Of a stretch of DNA of 64,000 nucleotides, positions 54,828 to 63,554 are shown one piece after another; position 1 is the stretch's first letter; each line of letters opens with the position of its first letter. The stretch lies in the NCBI GenBank assembly GCA_002730555.1, contig PCAM01000007.1, positions 89,969-153,968 of the forward strand, in the 5' to 3' direction. Both the position numbers and the translations under genes were made by a program. The stretch comes from Chloroflexota bacterium. GTDB lineage: Bacteria; Chloroflexota; Dehalococcoidia; Lucifugimonadales; Lucifugimonadaceae. Under the pieces are notes generated by a model, which saw only the letters and a list, made by a program, of their open reading frames with translations, had not been told where the DNA came from and made no database searches.

Positions 54828-55658
54828 ATGTCAGGACCGGACAAGAACGAACTCCGCTCCCGGCTCGAGTTCGCCGTCGGCGCGGCCCGGGCGGCGGGAG
54901 AACACGCGCTGAGTTACTTCCAGGCGACCGATCTCGTTGTCGACCAGAAGGACGACGCGTCCCCTGTCACGCACGCAGACCGGGAGGCGGAGCAGTTGCT
55001 TCGCGTCAGCCTGGTCGCTTCTTTCCCGGACGACGCGGTGCTCGGAGAAGAATTCGGAGAGCAACCGGGACACACGGGTTACCGCTGGTACCTGGACCCG
55101 ATCGACGGCACGAAGTCGTTCGTCCGCGGTGTCCCGCTCTGGGGGACCATGATCGGGCTCGAGTTCGATGGCCAGCCCGCGGCTGGCGTTGTCGTTTTCC
55201 CCGCGTTAGGCGAGATCGTTTGGGCGGGCTCAGGACTCGGAGCGTGGTGGGCGAACAACCTGACGCCGCTGCAAGAAGGGGAGACGCTCCCGGACGAGAT
55301 ACGCTCGGCGCGCGTGTCCGAAGTAGCGGATATACGAGACGCTTGTATGTCCACCACGTCGGTGAAGGGCTTCGACGAGGTCGAGACGACGCGTGGCTAC
55401 GACCGGCTCCGGAGGGCCGTCTCCATGGATCGCGGCTGGGGCGACAGTTACGGCTATCTACTCGTGGCAACGGGCCGGATCGACATCCATGTCGACGCTC
55501 AGATGCACATCTGGGACGTCGCTCCGATGCCAACGATCATCGAAGAGGCGGGAGGGCGTGCAACCGATCGCGCCGGGGCCCGGGGAATCGACCTGGAGGA
55601 TTTTGTCGCGACGAACGGCCGGCTTCACGACCGGGTGCTGGAGCTGCTGAACGGGTGA
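54828..55658 (+). CDS. Inositol monophosphatase family protein (HisN-like)
   Basis: 276 residues of a Mg2+/Li+-sensitive phosphomonoesterase. The metal ligands are visible in LGEEFG (E74/E75) and DPIDGTKSFVRG (D90, D93), with the C-terminal HIWDVAPMPTIIEEAGG supplying the last Asp. The FVRGVPLWGTMIGLE context is typical of HisN-type histidinol-phosphate phosphatases, though inositol or nucleotide phosphates are possible. ATG 54828 has AGGTG upstream, and GTG 54819 is an alternative. It follows the SDR gene by 33 bases, likely in the same transcript. Confidence 0.9.
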   Translation: MSGPDKNELRSRLEFAVGAARAAGEHALSYFQATDLVVDQKDDASPVTHADREAEQLLRVSLVASFPDDAVLGEEFGEQPGHTGYRWYLDPIDGTKSFVRGVPLWGTMIGLEFDGQPAAGVVVFPALGEIVWAGSGLGAWWANNLTPLQEGETLPDEIRSARVSEVADIRDACMSTTSVKGFDEVETTRGYDRLRRAVSMDRGWGDSYGYLLVATGRIDIHVDAQMHIWDVAPMPTIIEEAGGRATDRAGARGIDLEDFVATNGRLHDRVLELLNG

Positions 55659-55810
55659 GTTGGTTTTCAGGGGTTCGAATTACGGCGCATCCCATGACCC
55701 GAAATAAGCGTGTTGGGCGATTGCTGGCCCCGAGTGGCCCTGCTATATTTGTGACGCCAGTAGCAAAGTCCAATTTTCCCGACCAAATCACCTGATTAGA
55801 GGAGCCACGC

Positions 55811-56317
55811 TTGAGCGACGGCACAACGTCCGCCAGCGACGAGTTGCCCTCCAGCGGCGAGTTGAGAGAACGATCACGCAAGGCGCTGGGTTCCCAGCGG
55901 CAGCCGACGGTAACCGTACTCTCGTCACTGATCGCAGTTCAGGATGAACTTCATTACATCCCGGACGAGGCGATAGAAGAGACAGCCACGCACACGAATT
56001 CCACGATCAACGACGTGTGGAGTGTGGCCTCTTTTTACACGAACTTCCGGTTCACACCTCCCGGCGGTCACACCATCGACGTTTGCTGGGGGCCATCCTG
56101 CCATCTGAACGGCGCACAGAACGTGATGATGCGCGTTCACAGCGAGCTTGGCGTTGAGGGCGAGGGCGAGACCGGCGACGGCAAGCTGACACTTCGATAC
56201 AGCACCTGCCTGGGCGCTTGCGCGCTCGCGCCGGTGATAGCGGTGGACCATCACATGAAAGGCCGCATGTCGCCGGATTCGGCTGCAGCGGTCGTCGACG
56301 GGCTAAAGGGCGCTTAG
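55811..56317 (+). CDS. NuoE-like NADH dehydrogenase subunit, 24-kDa [2Fe-2S] protein
   Basis: 168 residues. The thioredoxin-like [2Fe-2S] domain has all four ligands: C92 and C97 (DVCWGPSCHLNGA), C133 and C137 (STCLGACALAP). The preceding helical part contains ELHYIPDEAIEETA and VWSVASFYTNFRF, as in NuoE/HoxE. It relays electrons from the flavin subunit. TTG 55811 has GAGGAG 6 bases upstream. It begins a three-gene module; the NuoF-like start lies one base after its stop. Nearby membrane subunits of complex I are absent. Confidence 0.93.
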   Translation: MSDGTTSASDELPSSGELRERSRKALGSQRQPTVTVLSSLIAVQDELHYIPDEAIEETATHTNSTINDVWSVASFYTNFRFTPPGGHTIDVCWGPSCHLNGAQNVMMRVHSELGVEGEGETGDGKLTLRYSTCLGACALAPVIAVDHHMKGRMSPDSAAAVVDGLKGA

Positions 56318-56318
56318 T

Positions 56319-58070
56319 GTGGAACTCCCCTTTGCATCCACTAGAGGCGATATGTCGGTAGCGTTTTCCGAACTCCGCCAGAAGGCCGACGCCGAATGGG
56401 TCTCCCTCACTGCGGGCGACAAGCCGTGGGTCCGCGTTGGGCTCGGGACCTCCGGAGAAGCGGCCGGTGCGGAGGATGCCTACGACGCGCTGGTCGAATC
56501 GCTCGGCGACGACGCCAAAGTGACGCTGGTCGGCTCCATGGGCCTCTGCTACGCGGAGCCGCTTATTGACGTGCAACTGCCCGGTGGGGCGCGCATCTTC
56601 TACAACAACCTTGCCGCCGATGAGGCTCCCGACGTCGTCGGAAGCCATCTGAAGTCGGGTAGGGCGGATGCCAACCGGGCGTTTGCATGGCACGGCGATG
56701 AACGGCCAGAAGGCCTTGGTGCGCTGTCACGCCTCACAGAGTTGCCGACGGTTCGGCCGCAGACACGGCTGGCCACGAAACTCGCCGGAGATATCGACCC
56801 CAGAAACCTGTCCCAGTACATCGCCAACGGTGGGTACGGCGCGCTGGAAAAAGCGCTTGAAGACATGGACCCGGCTGCGGTGCTGGACGAGGTCAAGAAC
56901 TCCGGACTGCGCGGACGGGGCGGCGCGGCCTTCCCGACGGGTGTCAAATGGGGCTTCCTCGCCCCCAACCCGGCGCCGGTCAAATACATCCTCTGCAACT
57001 GCGAAGAGGGCGACCCAGGGGCGTTCAACGACAAGGGCATCCTTGAGAGTTGCCCGCACACCCTGCTCGAGGGCCTGATCCTCGCCGGGTACGCCACCAA
57101 CTCCTCAAACGGCTTCATTTTCATCCGACAGGGCCACACGCTGCCGATCGAGAACTCTCGAAAGGCCGTGCAGGACGCTTACGATGCCGGACTGCTTGGC
57201 AAGAATATCCTCGGTAGCGATTTCAGTTACGACGTTGAGGTCGCTCTCACGGGCGACTCGTACGTAGCCGGCGAAGAGACGGCGCTCATGGAGGCGATCG
57301 AGGGCAAGCGCTCGCAGCCCCGTTACCGCCCGCCGTTTCCGGCCGCCGCAGGTTTGTGGGGCAAACCGAGCAACATTAATAACGTTAAGACGCTCTCGTA
57401 CGCGCCGACGATCATCCGGGACGGCGCAGACGCGTTCAAGGCTGTCGGTATCGAGTCGACCTCCGGGACGGCGATCCTTTGCATCACCGGGGCCGTCAAC
57501 CGGCCGGGTATGTACGAGATCCCCATGGGCTCCCTGACCATCCGGGAGGCTGTTGAAGACGTGGCCGGTGGCATCCGGGACGGCAAGAAGATGAAACTGT
57601 TCCAGGCCGGCGGCCCGCTGTTCGGTCCCATCGGCGAAGAAGGTTTTGACTCGCCTATCGACTTCGATTCAATCGGCCAGACCACCGGCAGTCTCGGCTC
57701 CGGCGGGATCATCATCGGCGACGAGGATGTCTGCGCCGTCAACCTGACCCGCAACCTGATGGCGTTCAACCAGTTCGAGTCCTGCGGCAAGTGCTTCCCG
57801 TGCCGGCTCGGCATGACGCACATGGTCGAGACGCTGGAACGCATTTCGCAAAACGAAGGCCGGGAAGACGACCTGGCCCTAATGGAACGCATGGGCGCGA
57901 GCATGCGGATGGGGTCGCTCTGCGGCCACGGCCAGCTTGGCTACAACCCCGTTTCGTCCGCTTTGAAGTACTTCGAAGCGGACTTCCGCTCCCATCTCGA
58001 AGACAAAAAATGCCCGACGGGCGCTTGCGGCGTCGGACACATGCTTACTCCAACCCGTATGAGGCCCTAG
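56319..58070 (+). CDS. NuoF-like NADH-binding flavoprotein subunit
   Basis: 583 residues. The NADH/FMN core shows GLRGRGGAAFPTGVKW, NCEEGDPGAFNDKGI, AGEETALMEAIEGKRSQPR and GKPSNINNVKTLSY. The [4Fe-4S] site is SCGKCFPCR (near 487-495) with a further Cys in MGSLCGHG. An N-terminal thioredoxin-like domain like that of HoxF/HndC is present, but it keeps only one Cys (GSMGLCYAEP), so its own [2Fe-2S] cluster is probably lost. It oxidises NADH, or reduces NAD+ if the partner delivers electrons. GTG 56319 follows the NuoE-like stop by one base; ATG 56352 is an alternative. Confidence 0.93.
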   Translation: MELPFASTRGDMSVAFSELRQKADAEWVSLTAGDKPWVRVGLGTSGEAAGAEDAYDALVESLGDDAKVTLVGSMGLCYAEPLIDVQLPGGARIFYNNLAADEAPDVVGSHLKSGRADANRAFAWHGDERPEGLGALSRLTELPTVRPQTRLATKLAGDIDPRNLSQYIANGGYGALEKALEDMDPAAVLDEVKNSGLRGRGGAAFPTGVKWGFLAPNPAPVKYILCNCEEGDPGAFNDKGILESCPHTLLEGLILAGYATNSSNGFIFIRQGHTLPIENSRKAVQDAYDAGLLGKNILGSDFSYDVEVALTGDSYVAGEETALMEAIEGKRSQPRYRPPFPAAAGLWGKPSNINNVKTLSYAPTIIRDGADAFKAVGIESTSGTAILCITGAVNRPGMYEIPMGSLTIREAVEDVAGGIRDGKKMKLFQAGGPLFGPIGEEGFDSPIDFDSIGQTTGSLGSGGIIIGDEDVCAVNLTRNLMAFNQFESCGKCFPCRLGMTHMVETLERISQNEGREDDLALMERMGASMRMGSLCGHGQLGYNPVSSALKYFEADFRSHLEDKKCPTGACGVGHMLTPTRMRP

Positions 58071-58143
58071 TCGCCCCGCATCGGGGGGTACACGGCGAAC
58101 GAGAGTTCATCCCGAATAACGAAATCCCAGGAGACTGCGCCGC

Positions 58144-60936
58144 ATGGCGGACGACACGATCAAGTTAACGGTGGACGGCCAGGAGATCGAGGCCAAACCC
58201 GGCCAGACGATCATCCAGGCCGCTCAGGACGCGGATATTTACATCCCGTACCTCTGCTACTTCCCGGGCATGAAGCCGTACGGCGCGTGCCGGATGTGCG
58301 TCGTTTCCACCGAGTCCGGCGGCCGCAAGGGCGTCCAGGCTTCCTGCACGACCCCCGTGGCTCCGGACATGATCGTGGAGACCAACACGGAAGATATCGT
58401 AGACCTCCGGAAGGGCATTACCGACCTGCTCATGACGGAGCACCCGCACGGCTGCCTGACCTGCCATCGCGCTGAGCTCTGCGGCCCGCAGGACATCTGC
58501 CAGCGGCATGTCGGCGTGACCGACCGCTGCACCATCTGCCCCAAGAACGAGCGCTGCGAACTCAAAGACACCGTCCGCTTTATGAAGCTGGACATGACCT
58601 CATCGTTCAACTACCACCGGCGTGACCTGCCGATCCACAGGGACGACCCGTTTTACGACCGCGATTACAACCTCTGCATCGTGTGCGCCCGTTGCGTGCG
58701 CGCCTGTGACGAGGTCCGTGGTGATACGGCGCTATCACTCGTTTCCCGTTCCGGCGTGGCCCTTGTAGGCACGTCCCACGGGACTTCCCTCCTGGAGTCC
58801 GGCTGCGAGTTCTGCGGATCGTGTATCGACGCCTGCCCGACCGGCGCCCTCACGGAGCGCGACTACAAGTGGGAGAAGGCGTCATCCAAGGTCAAGACCG
58901 TATGTACCAACTGCCCCGTCGGGTGCGAGTTGGTGATGAACGTCAATGACCTGAACAAGGTCGTCCGTATGACCGGCGATCTTTCCGGCGAGGCCGGACA
59001 CGGTCAGGCCTGTTTCAAGGGTAAATTTGGGTACGACTACCCGAATCACGTCCGACGCCTGAAGTACCCGATGGTTCGCATCGATGGTGAACTGCAACGC
59101 ACGACCTGGGGAATCGCCCTTGAGGCGGCGTCACAGGGGCTGTCGCAGCACCTGCCGGAAGAGCGCGGCGTGATCCTTTCGCCCCGCGGTACAAACGAAG
59201 ATCACTACGTTGGCCAGAAATTTGCACGTACGGTACTTGCCACGAACAACGTTGATACCGGCCTCAACCGGTCTGCTGAATTGCTCGCGACGCTGGCCGG
59301 AACGCCCGGGCATGGGGCTGCCACGAATCCGATCTGGGGCATCGAACAGTCGAACTGCGTGCTGGTCGTCGCCGGCAACCCGACGGAAGAGCAAAACGTA
59401 CTCGCCGTGCCGGTCAAAAAGGCCGTCCGGGCGGGTGCGGGCCTGATCGTGATCGATTCACGGGAGACCGAGCTCACCCGCTACGCCACAAACTGGCTAC
59501 GGCCGCGGCCGGGGACCGAGATTACCCTGCTGGGCGGGATCGCCCGGGTGATCCTGGATGAGGCGCTGGAAGACAAAGAATTCGTCCGGGACCGGCTCGA
59601 TGGCGTGGACGAATTCAAGAAGGCGATCTGGTCGTTTGACCTTATGCGCGTTTCCGGGATAACCGGGGTGTCGGAAGAAGAGATCCGGGTGGCGGCGCGT
59701 GCCTACGGGAACGGAAGCCCGGCTTCGCTTTTGCACGGCACCGACGGGATCGTCTCGGAAGACCATGCTGATCTGCTGGCTGCGGTGATGAACCTGGCAC
59801 TGATGACCGGGAATATCGGCGCAAAAGGAGGGGGCGTCTATCCGCTGTTCTCCGGCGCCAACACCCAGGGCGGTAACGATGTCGGCGCGGCGCCGAATCT
59901 GCTGCCGGGATACCGATCGGTCTCCGTGGACTCCGACCGTGAGGCGATCGCTTCGGTGACGGGCGGCATGTACCCGCAACGGCCCGGCAAGTCTGTTCGT
60001 GCGATGACCGCCGGTGACGGGATCAAGGCGCTTGTGGTGCTGGCCGATGGCTGGAACCCGGACGCCGCAGGGATCACATCGGACGGATTGGGCAACCCGG
60101 GATTCCTGGTTGTGTCCGATGTATTTATGTCCGAGACGGCCTCCCGGGCGGACGTGGTGTTCCCCGCGGCGACCTACGCCGAGGTGACAGGCACGATCAC
60201 CAACCTGGAACGCCGGGTTCAGATGCTCAATCCCGGGATGTCCCTGCGCCACGAGGAACGTGAGGGCTGGCGAACACTCGCCGGACTCGCGAGCGTCATG
60301 GGTGGGACCGGGTTCGAGTACGGCTCGTCTCACGAGGTATTTGAGGAGATCCGGAAAGCCGTTCCAGAATACGTTGGAATTACCCATGCCCGGCTTGAGG
60401 GAAGGGGCATCCAGACGCCGGCAAGTGATGAAACGTCGCGCGGCACCGAGATACTGTTCACTTCCGGAGAGTCGGCATCCATAATCTCGATGGCGCCGAT
60501 GGCGATCCGCGAGCCGATCTCCGCCGCAAACAGGGAATTCCCGTTCACGCTGGGCCACGGCCGTGTCCTGATGCGTCCGCAGGAAGATGTTCGCATCGTC
60601 CAGGATGAGCAGAACATGAACCATGTGGAGCGCGATACATGGATCGAAATCCACCCGGATGACGCGTCCGCGCTGGACGTAGTTGACGGGGACAGGGTCA
60701 TAATAACGGCCCAATCTGACGCTTCTGGCGCTCCGTTGCCGGAGACCGGAACCGTGCGGTTGACATCGCCGCATCGTGGTTTCGTGTTTGTGACAACGCT
60801 GTTCGCAGAGGTGGTAACGGGGATGCAGGACTCGGATGAGACAGACACATCGCCATCCGTGCGCGGCCTGCCGCTCCGACATGTATCGCTGGCGAAAGCG
60901 CCCGTACTGCGCGAAGCTGGTATGGCTGCAGACTGA
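58144..60936 (+). CDS. NuoG / formate-dehydrogenase alpha-like molybdopterin-family subunit, active-site Cys/Sec absent
   Basis: 930 residues. An N-terminal plant-type [2Fe-2S] domain (CYFPGMKPYGACRMC) is followed by the His/Cys3 site HPHGCLTCHRAELC. Two ferredoxin-type [4Fe-4S] motifs (CIVCARCVRAC; CEFCGSCIDACPTGAL) precede the molybdopterin-family [4Fe-4S] site CTNCPVGCEL. The MGD-enzyme core and C-terminal dinucleotide-binding domain are complete. In formate dehydrogenases the segment after NNVD holds the Mo/W ligand Cys or Sec; here it reads TGLNRSAELL with Ser at that place and no UGA. It may be an electron-relay subunit like NuoG or an enzyme with altered chemistry. It sits 73 bases after the NuoF-like gene. 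Confidence 0.9.
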   Translation: MADDTIKLTVDGQEIEAKPGQTIIQAAQDADIYIPYLCYFPGMKPYGACRMCVVSTESGGRKGVQASCTTPVAPDMIVETNTEDIVDLRKGITDLLMTEHPHGCLTCHRAELCGPQDICQRHVGVTDRCTICPKNERCELKDTVRFMKLDMTSSFNYHRRDLPIHRDDPFYDRDYNLCIVCARCVRACDEVRGDTALSLVSRSGVALVGTSHGTSLLESGCEFCGSCIDACPTGALTERDYKWEKASSKVKTVCTNCPVGCELVMNVNDLNKVVRMTGDLSGEAGHGQACFKGKFGYDYPNHVRRLKYPMVRIDGELQRTTWGIALEAASQGLSQHLPEERGVILSPRGTNEDHYVGQKFARTVLATNNVDTGLNRSAELLATLAGTPGHGAATNPIWGIEQSNCVLVVAGNPTEEQNVLAVPVKKAVRAGAGLIVIDSRETELTRYATNWLRPRPGTEITLLGGIARVILDEALEDKEFVRDRLDGVDEFKKAIWSFDLMRVSGITGVSEEEIRVAARAYGNGSPASLLHGTDGIVSEDHADLLAAVMNLALMTGNIGAKGGGVYPLFSGANTQGGNDVGAAPNLLPGYRSVSVDSDREAIASVTGGMYPQRPGKSVRAMTAGDGIKALVVLADGWNPDAAGITSDGLGNPGFLVVSDVFMSETASRADVVFPAATYAEVTGTITNLERRVQMLNPGMSLRHEEREGWRTLAGLASVMGGTGFEYGSSHEVFEEIRKAVPEYVGITHARLEGRGIQTPASDETSRGTEILFTSGESASIISMAPMAIREPISAANREFPFTLGHGRVLMRPQEDVRIVQDEQNMNHVERDTWIEIHPDDASALDVVDGDRVIITAQSDASGAPLPETGTVRLTSPHRGFVFVTTLFAEVVTGMQDSDETDTSPSVRGLPLRHVSLAKAPVLREAGMAAD

Positions 60937-61074
60937 TTATCCGACGTTGACCCACGGGACAAGAATCCCCGGGGCCGATCAGGTCTGCATCTGGAACGAG
61001 CTTTCCGAATCTAAGTAAACGGAAAGCATGAACGCGGTCCTCTTGCAAGGGCATGGGACCATCTAGGAGAAACG

Positions 61075-61401
61075 ATGAGCAAGCCAACCGCTGTCACAGA
61101 CAGCAGTTTCGACGTAGACGTACTTCAATCCGACCTGCCTGTGCTGGTCGATTTCTGGGCAGACTGGTGTGGCCCCTGCAAGATGGTGGCCCCGGTCGTT
61201 GAGGAACTGGCGGCTGAATACGACGGCACCGTGAAGTTCGCCAAGGTTGATGTGGACACGAACCCGGTAACCGCTCTCAACTACGGCGTACGCAGCATCC
61301 CGACGCTGTTGATTTTCAAGAACGGCGCCCCGGTAGGACAAGTGGTCGGCGCAGTGCCGAAACAGGTCCTTGAGGCCCGCTTGAAGGAGTCGATCGCCTA
61401 G
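61075..61401 (+). CDS. trxA: Thioredoxin
   Basis: 108 residues with the classic WCGPCK active site (C32/C35) in VLVDFWADWCGPCKMVAPVV, the cis-proline loop SIPTLLIFKNG and the closing VGAVPKQVLEARL. It reduces disulfides in ribonucleotide reductase, peroxiredoxins and other clients. Unlike the DsbA-family gene at 44.1 kb it uses ordinary Cys codons. AGGAG lies 7 bases before ATG 61075, and a terminator follows. Confidence 0.97.
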   Translation: MSKPTAVTDSSFDVDVLQSDLPVLVDFWADWCGPCKMVAPVVEELAAEYDGTVKFAKVDVDTNPVTALNYGVRSIPTLLIFKNGAPVGQVVGAVPKQVLEARLKESIA

Positions 61402-61436
61402 TTCGGGCGGCCGTCCTCAGGGCGAGTCGATATTGA

Positions 61437-61472
61437 AAGACAGCCGGAGCCGCTTGGCCCGGCTGTCTTCGC
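61437..61472 (+). terminator. Terminator after thioredoxin gene
   Basis: An 11-bp stem AAGACAGCCGG/CCGGCTGTCTT with an 11-nt loop, 35 bases after the trxA stop. The following T-tract is short. Confidence 0.7.
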
Positions 61473-61539
61473 GCCACGGACACGACGATACGCGGTCCAC
61501 ATGGAACGCGTCCGGCGTTAAACTGTCCCGGCCTGCCAT

Positions 61540-61637
61540 GGGAGTGTATGGGCTCTGGTGGGCTCCACGGACTTCAAACCCGATGGGGGGCATCCTTCGA
61601 TGTCCTCGGGGGGTTCGACTCCCTCACGCTCCCGCCA
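61540..61637 (+). tRNA. selC: tRNA-Sec (anticodon UCA), selenocysteine tRNA
   Basis: The 98-nt gene has the bacterial tRNA-Sec features. It has an 8-bp acceptor stem GGGAGTGT/ACGCTCCC (one G-U), an anticodon region GGACTTCAAACCC with UCA, and a long variable arm GGGCATC-CTTC-GATGTCC. The T-arm is GGGGG-TTCGACT-CCCTC, with discriminator G and encoded CCA. The D-arm pairs poorly as written, and the anticodon stem has a bulge, which is unusual. It is the only tRNA that reads UGA as selenocysteine. Confidence 0.88.
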
Positions 61638-61675
61638 ACTAGCTAATCCAAACGTAGCGGTGGACCGCAAAAAAG

Positions 61676-61711
61676 AATGCCCCGGCCGGGCGATCCGACC
61701 GGGGCATTTTC
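61676..61711 (+). terminator. Terminator after tRNA-Sec
   Basis: A 10-bp stem AATGCCCCGG/CCGGGGCATT with a GC-rich loop, followed by TTTTCGCGTTTT. Confidence 0.8.
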
Positions 61712-61741
61712 GCGTTTTGCTAACGCTTTGCTAACGACAGT

Positions 61742-61921
61742 CTACGTGGGTGCTTCCGCGAGCAAACCTGCGAAAGCCTCGGCCGCCTGTTCCTGCATCC
61801 CCTTAGACGCATGGCCGTAGACCTGCATGGTGAATGCAGCGCTGCTGTGGCCTAGGCGCTCCTGAACCACCCGAGGGTGAGCACCGGAGCGGACCAATCC
61901 GAGCATTTTGGGTTTCTGGGA
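61742..61921 (-). pseudogene. Tyrosine-recombinase (integrase) C-terminal fragment
   Basis: About 59 codons ending at TAG 61742, with no 5' part. The sequence MLGLVRSGAHPRVVQERLGH followed by SSAAFTMQVYGHASKGMQEQ is the catalytic end of a phage-type integrase: the H-x-x-V/R-E-R-L-GH box and the nucleophilic Tyr in QVYGH. The upstream Arg and N-terminal domains are missing. It lies 105 bases from the 3' end of tRNA-Sec, a usual integration target, and reads towards it. Confidence 0.8.
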
Positions 61922-61954
61922 CCAGGTTCGTATTCTTGTAAGGGAGCCTTGAAA

Positions 61955-63490
61955 CTATTCACGGGTGTTGTAGAAGTAGTGGACGGGATTTCGCTCCAAT
62001 TCCCAGTTCTCGAACCATCTATTCACGTGTGGAAGTAGTTGCCTGCTCAACTCTATACGCCCGAGTTCGTTTGGCTTTAACGGCTTATTCAGCGATGCCC
62101 TGAGCTCTGCGTGAACCTCTTCCTTGTTCACCCGGGTCAACACGCGATCGCGCATCAACACCTCCCCGTCTACGATCACGGTATTCACGTCAACGCCTTT
62201 TGCACGGTAGACGAGCGCATCGACGATGTCCGTGTCCGGATGTAGATAAGGTTCTGCAATACGCGACAGATCCAAGAGAGCGATGTCGGCCCGCTTCCCA
62301 ACTTCGAGCGTGCCAACCTGATTACCAAAGAGCGTCACTTCAGCTCCGGCCCGCGTCGCCATATCAAATATCTTGTGTGACGAAGGATTGGCCACGCCGA
62401 CTCCCGGCTCGCGGTGAATCTTTTGGGCAAGACGCATCTCTTGCAGGATGTCGTTGTCGTCATTGATCCCTGCTTCGTCGATGCCGATTGCTACCGTTAC
62501 GCCGCGTTCCAACATTCGATTGATTGGAGCAACACCACTGCTAAGCCGCAGGTTCGAACTGGGGTTGTGACACAGCATGGTTCCGGTCGAGGCCATCAGA
62601 TCGATATCGGAATCGGTAAACCACACACCGTGAGCCCCCGAGACTTCCGGCCCCAGGAATCCGAGATCATCGAGATGCGCTAGTGGCGTCTTGCCCCAGT
62701 GGCGCGTGCCGTACATTTTTTGATAGATCGTTTCCTGGACGTGAATGTGTACTCCGGTGTCGTGCTTCCCGGCGAATTCCTTAACATCCCGCAACATATG
62801 ATCGGAGCACCAGTGCACGTTGTGGGCACTGATAAATACCCGAACACGATCAGATTGTTTACGACGGATCAATTCCGCCGTCAGGTCAAGATGTTCCTGG
62901 GATGAAACCGGGCTGAATGGAAAGTAGTCCTGCACAAGTTGGACCAACCCGATCGGAAGCGTGGCAAGGAAATCATCGTTGTTCTCGGAGACCAGATGGT
63001 TCTGATCCCGGTTAAACAATGAAAACGCGACGCGCATACCGCTGGTCTCATACGCCTCGATCAGATTTGCACCCCAATCATCCAGCGTGACTCCTTCTGG
63101 TCGCCACCGCAGCGCGTGGTTGTGCATCACCGTCGTAATCCCGGACTCAATCATCTGCATCGCGCAATAGAGCGTGTCCAGATACGGGTCGACGTCCCGC
63201 TGGGCAAGTTTGGCGATCACCCACGGTTCCAGGGGAAGGTCTGGAGAACCGAGTTGGAATGGAGTCAATCCGATGTGATGGTGAGCGTTGATGAGGCCAG
63301 GGATGACCACGAAGTCTGATGAGCCAATCACTTCGTCAGGGTCATGTCGCTCTTTTAAGTCTTCGTAGTGACCGATCTCAATAATCTCGCCGTCGCGCTG
63401 AAAAACAGCGCCGTCGGTAATGACGTCGCTTGAGTCGTCATTAACGGCTCGACACACAACGTACTTTCCACGTATCAGAGATGATGCCAA
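61955..63490 (-). CDS. Amidohydrolase-family protein (chlorohydrolase/deaminase-like)
   Basis: 511 residues of a metal-dependent (beta/alpha)8 hydrolase. PGLINAHHHIG (65-75) holds the first metal-binding His pair. FISAHNVHWCSDHML and HIHVQET supply further metal and acid residues, and TVAIGIDEAGINDDND the catalytic Asp. The small beta-domain wraps both ends (IRGKYVVCRAVN; VNTVIVDGEVLMRDRVLTR). This matches the TrzN/AtzA/SsnA/guanine-deaminase group, which hydrolyses C-N or C-Cl bonds on heterocycles or amidines. The substrate is unknown. It begins at ATG 63490 and lies between an integrase relic and another decayed amidohydrolase. Confidence 0.92.
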   Translation of the reverse strand: MASSLIRGKYVVCRAVNDDSSDVITDGAVFQRDGEIIEIGHYEDLKERHDPDEVIGSSDFVVIPGLINAHHHIGLTPFQLGSPDLPLEPWVIAKLAQRDVDPYLDTLYCAMQMIESGITTVMHNHALRWRPEGVTLDDWGANLIEAYETSGMRVAFSLFNRDQNHLVSENNDDFLATLPIGLVQLVQDYFPFSPVSSQEHLDLTAELIRRKQSDRVRVFISAHNVHWCSDHMLRDVKEFAGKHDTGVHIHVQETIYQKMYGTRHWGKTPLAHLDDLGFLGPEVSGAHGVWFTDSDIDLMASTGTMLCHNPSSNLRLSSGVAPINRMLERGVTVAIGIDEAGINDDNDILQEMRLAQKIHREPGVGVANPSSHKIFDMATRAGAEVTLFGNQVGTLEVGKRADIALLDLSRIAEPYLHPDTDIVDALVYRAKGVDVNTVIVDGEVLMRDRVLTRVNKEEVHAELRASLNKPLKPNELGRIELSRQLLPHVNRWFENWELERNPVHYFYNTRE

Positions 63491-63554
63491 AGAACTCTCC
63501 CGATCAGGTCACGGCGGGTTGCGTTAGCTTCCGAAGACGTCACTCCGTCTCGGC

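Noticed and set aside
60836..61018. 60-codon plus-strand frame overlapping the end of the NuoG-like gene
   Set aside because: It lies mostly inside the upstream coding sequence in another frame, and the remainder is too short to judge.
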